Part shown: positions 61,819-64,000 of the stretch, one piece after another
Numbering within the stretch: position 1 is the stretch's first letter
Layout of the letters: the number at the start of each line of letters is the position of its first letter
Source of the DNA: Pseudomonas sp. StFLB209
GTDB taxonomy: Bacteria; Pseudomonadota; Gammaproteobacteria; Pseudomonadales; Pseudomonadaceae
Direction: 5' to 3'
Length of the DNA: 64,000 bases
NCBI RefSeq assembly: GCF_000829415.1
Contig: NZ_AP014637.1
Location: 1,500,001-1,564,000, forward strand
Notes under the pieces: generated by a model
What the model was told of the DNA's origin: nothing
Databases searched by the model: none
The model's input: the letters and a program-made list of their open reading frames with translations, nothing else
Translations under genes and position numbers: made by a program

Positions 61819-63120
61819 CTAAATCGCTTTCTCGAAGATCTTCGAATTACGCTGGTAGTTGTACAGCGATGCCCTGGCGCTGGGCAGGCGGTCGACACTG
61901 CTGGGCTCGAAGCCGCGCTCGCGGAACCAGTGGGCGGTACGGGTGGTAAGAACGAACAGCGTGGTAATGCCCAGGGCACGGGCACGGTCTTCGATGCGTT
62001 CGAGCAACTCGTCACCGCGACCGCCATGGCGGTACTCGGGATTGACCGCAAGGCACGCCAGCTCGCCCGCCTGGGAGTCGGCAATCGGGTAGAGCGCCGC
62101 ACAGGCAATGATCATCCCTTCACGTTCGACCACGCTGAACTGCTCGATCTCGCGCTCCAGCACTTCACGCGAGCGGCGGACCAGAATGCCCTGCTCTTCC
62201 AACGGCGTGATCAGCTCGATCAGGCCACCGACGTCTTCGATACCGGCTTCACGTACACGCTCGAATTGCTCCTGAGCGACCAGGGTGCCGCCACCGTCGC
62301 GGGTGAACAGTTCGGTCAACAGCGAGCCGTTCTCGACGTAGCTGACGATATGGCTACGGCCCACCCCGCCACGGCACGCTTCGGCCGCCGCGTCGAGCAG
62401 TTCGGCCTGGTAGCTGCTGCTGCCCAGCCGTTGCAGATGCGCCGGGACCTGCTGCGGACGCAGTTCACGAACCAGCCTGCCGCTGTCGTCCAGCAAGCCT
62501 TGTTCGGCGCCGAACAGCAGCAGTTTGTCGGCCCCCAGATCAATCGCCACCCGAGTTGCGACATCTTCACAGGCCAGGTTGAACACCTCACCGGTGGGCG
62601 AATAGCCCAGCGGCGACATCAACACGATATGGCGCTCGTCAAGCAGACGGTTGATACCTTTACGGTCGACCCGGCGTACTTCGCCGGTGTGCAGATAATC
62701 AACACCGTCGAGCACACCGATTGGCCGGGCAGTGACCAGGTTGCCACTGGTCACCCGCAGGCGCGAGCCCTGCATCGGCGAGTTGGCGATGTCCATCGAC
62801 AGCTTGGCTTCGATGGCGATGCGCAGGCCACCCACTGCGTCGATCACGCACTCCAACGTCTCGGCATCGGTAATGCGCAGGTCGCGGTGGTAGCGTGGCT
62901 GCAGGCCGCGCTGGGCCAGGCGGTTTTCAATCTGTGGGCGGGTGCCATGCACCAGCACCAGACGCACGCCCATACTGTGCAGCAGCACCAGGTCGTGGAC
63001 GATATTGCCGAAGTTCGGGTGTTCGATCCCGTCGCCGGGCAGCAACACCACAAAGGTGCAGTCCCGGTGGGCATTGATATAAGGAGACGCGTGACGCAGC
63101 CAGTTGACGTATTCGGGCAT
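61819..63120 (-). CDS. argA: N-acetylglutamate synthase (amino-acid N-acetyltransferase)
   Basis: 433 aa, classical two-domain enzyme. Amino-acid kinase-like domain (about 20-275; VVLLPGDGIEHPNFGNIVHDLVLLHSMGVRLVLVHGTRPQIENRL, LDDSGRLVRELRPQQ) that binds the arginine inhibitor, and a C-terminal GNAT domain (about 290-430; CLAVNPEYRHGGRGDELLERIEDRARALG). It makes N-acetylglutamate, the first step of arginine synthesis. ATG 63120 (MPEYVNWLRHASPYINAH) is the normal start. It is followed on the same strand by nothing; argE lies 126 bp upstream. Confidence 0.96.
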   Translation of the reverse strand: MPEYVNWLRHASPYINAHRDCTFVVLLPGDGIEHPNFGNIVHDLVLLHSMGVRLVLVHGTRPQIENRLAQRGLQPRYHRDLRITDAETLECVIDAVGGLRIAIEAKLSMDIANSPMQGSRLRVTSGNLVTARPIGVLDGVDYLHTGEVRRVDRKGINRLLDERHIVLMSPLGYSPTGEVFNLACEDVATRVAIDLGADKLLLFGAEQGLLDDSGRLVRELRPQQVPAHLQRLGSSSYQAELLDAAAEACRGGVGRSHIVSYVENGSLLTELFTRDGGGTLVAQEQFERVREAGIEDVGGLIELITPLEEQGILVRRSREVLEREIEQFSVVEREGMIIACAALYPIADSQAGELACLAVNPEYRHGGRGDELLERIEDRARALGITTLFVLTTRTAHWFRERGFEPSSVDRLPSARASLYNYQRNSKIFEKAI

Positions 63121-63246
63121 AACCGTAAAAGCCTGTAAAAAGTTGGACGAAAGACAGAAACACGCACAACGCAGTGGTGGTTATCGTCGGAACAGGCCTG
63201 GCAACACGCGCAGTCTCCTTATGTTTGTGAATTTGGACCGGAGCGC

Positions 63247-64000
63247 TTATTGGGGCGTCAGGCAGTAATGTTCAATCAGTTGTCTCAACAGACGCACTGT
63301 AGGCTGCAAACGTGACATTTCCAGATACTCGCCCGGCTGGTGCGCACAGGCGATGTCGCCAGGGCCGAGTACCAGCGTCTCGCAGCCAAGCTGCTGAAGA
63401 TAAGGCGCTTCGGTGCCAAATGCCACCGCTGCGGCCGTATGACCTGTCAGACGCTCGGCCAGCCGGACCAGTTCCGCATCGGCCGGCTGCTCGAACGGCG
63501 AGCACTCGGGGAACAGCGGCTGGTAGTCGATGCTGACCTGATGACGCTCGGCCAGCGGTTGTAGTTTCTGACGAATCAGCGAGCGCAAAATTTCGGGGTC
63601 CATGCCCGGCAGTGGCCGCAGGTCGAACTCCAGCGAGCACTGGCCACAGATGCGGTTGGGGTTGTCACCGCCATGAATGCAGCCCAGGTTGAGGGTCGGC
63701 TGCGGCACGCTGAATTGCGGATTGTGGTACTCGGCCTGCCATTGCGCGCGTAAACCCTTGAGGTCGCTGATCACATCGTGCATCGCTTCCAGCGCACTAT
63801 GGCCCAGACGCGGATCGGAGGAATGGCCGCTGCGCCCGAGGATATCGATACGCTCCATCATCACGCCTTTGTGCAGACGAATCGGTCGCAGCCCGGTCGG
63901 CTCGCCGATCACCGCCCCACGTCCCAGAGGCCGCCCCGCCTCGGCCAGGGCACGGGCCCCGGCCATCGAGCATTCTTCGTCACAGGTGGCCAGAATCAAC
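63247..64000 (-). CDS. argE: acetylornithine deacetylase, C-terminal part (5' end outside window)
   Basis: The last 250 codons of a M20-family metallopeptidase, stop at 63247. Seen: metal-site stretch ATCDEECSMAGARAL (catalytic Glu-Glu), AVIGEPTGLRPIRLHKGVM, RSGHSSDPRLGHSALEAMHDVI (His of the dimerisation/lid domain), LGCIHGGDNPNRICGQCSLEFDLRPLPGM, AFGTEAPYLQQLGCETLVLGPGDIACAHQPGEYL (final metal His). It deacetylates N-acetylornithine in arginine synthesis. The argE-argA neighbourhood is conserved in Pseudomonas. Confidence 0.94.
   Translation of the reverse strand, partial: LILATCDEECSMAGARALAEAGRPLGRGAVIGEPTGLRPIRLHKGVMMERIDILGRSGHSSDPRLGHSALEAMHDVISDLKGLRAQWQAEYHNPQFSVPQPTLNLGCIHGGDNPNRICGQCSLEFDLRPLPGMDPEILRSLIRQKLQPLAERHQVSIDYQPLFPECSPFEQPADAELVRLAERLTGHTAAAVAFGTEAPYLQQLGCETLVLGPGDIACAHQPGEYLEMSRLQPTVRLLRQLIEHYCLTPQ

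Overview
The window is a stretch of Pseudomonas chromosome, most like the P. putida / P. fluorescens group. Three things point there. The right-hand 15 kb (pckA, hslO, hslR, rimA-rimB-rimK, envZ, ompR, tex, a thioesterase, gshA, argA, argE) follows the conserved Pseudomonas gene order known in P. aeruginosa as roughly PA5192-PA5206 (recalled, not searched). GTAGGAG-type REP repeats lie between many genes. Codon use is GC-rich throughout. I see no rRNA, tRNA, CRISPR array, prophage or intact insertion sequence.

Layout. (1) 1-6752: end of a RidA-like gene, a secreted DUF4142 protein, then a tartrate-type operon: a DctA-like carrier, the ttdA and ttdB dehydratase subunits and a DASS anion transporter, with a divergent LysR regulator and an 8-bp inverted-repeat operator candidate. 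(2) 7079-8386: an MFS carrier. (3) 8679-22689: the most interesting region, twelve genes on one strand. In transcription order they are Rieske oxygenase alpha, asparagine-synthetase-like amidotransferase, Rieske beta, alpha/beta hydrolase, a Cys/His-rich ATC-hydrolase-like protein, a SAM methyltransferase, an STN-type TonB receptor, an LLM flavin monooxygenase, two MFS carriers, and a FecI sigma / FecR anti-sigma pair. From memory this matches the uncharacterised P. aeruginosa cluster PA2083-PA2094. It looks like a complete sense, import, modify and export module for an unknown small molecule under its own cell-surface signalling system. (4) 23209-27885: a phosphoethanolamine-transferase-like sulfatase, cytochrome b561 and PepSY protein, divergent from an OmpR-type two-component system. 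(5) 28186-33330: an MFS/MocR divergent pair with an 11-bp inverted repeat, a GNAT, a LysR regulator, a MITE-like element, an orphan terminator and a lipoprotein. (6) 33355-41580: two head-to-tail FecI-FecR-receptor modules with Fur-box-like sites, clearly tandem paralogues that share the same 3' hairpin. (7) 41642-48795: small metabolic and stress genes, including XapX, AraC, YcaC, a LOG-family hydrolase, a haloacid-dehalogenase-like protein and a HigBA-type toxin-antitoxin pair. A small inverted-repeat element follows the pair, and its flanks duplicate the end of the next gene. (8) 49046-64000: the conserved core block.

The window therefore holds three complete cell-surface signalling systems. 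Two look iron-controlled siderophore systems. The third, at 8.7-22.7 kb, has no Fur site that I can see and is tied to oxygenase and amidotransferase genes instead of iron uptake.
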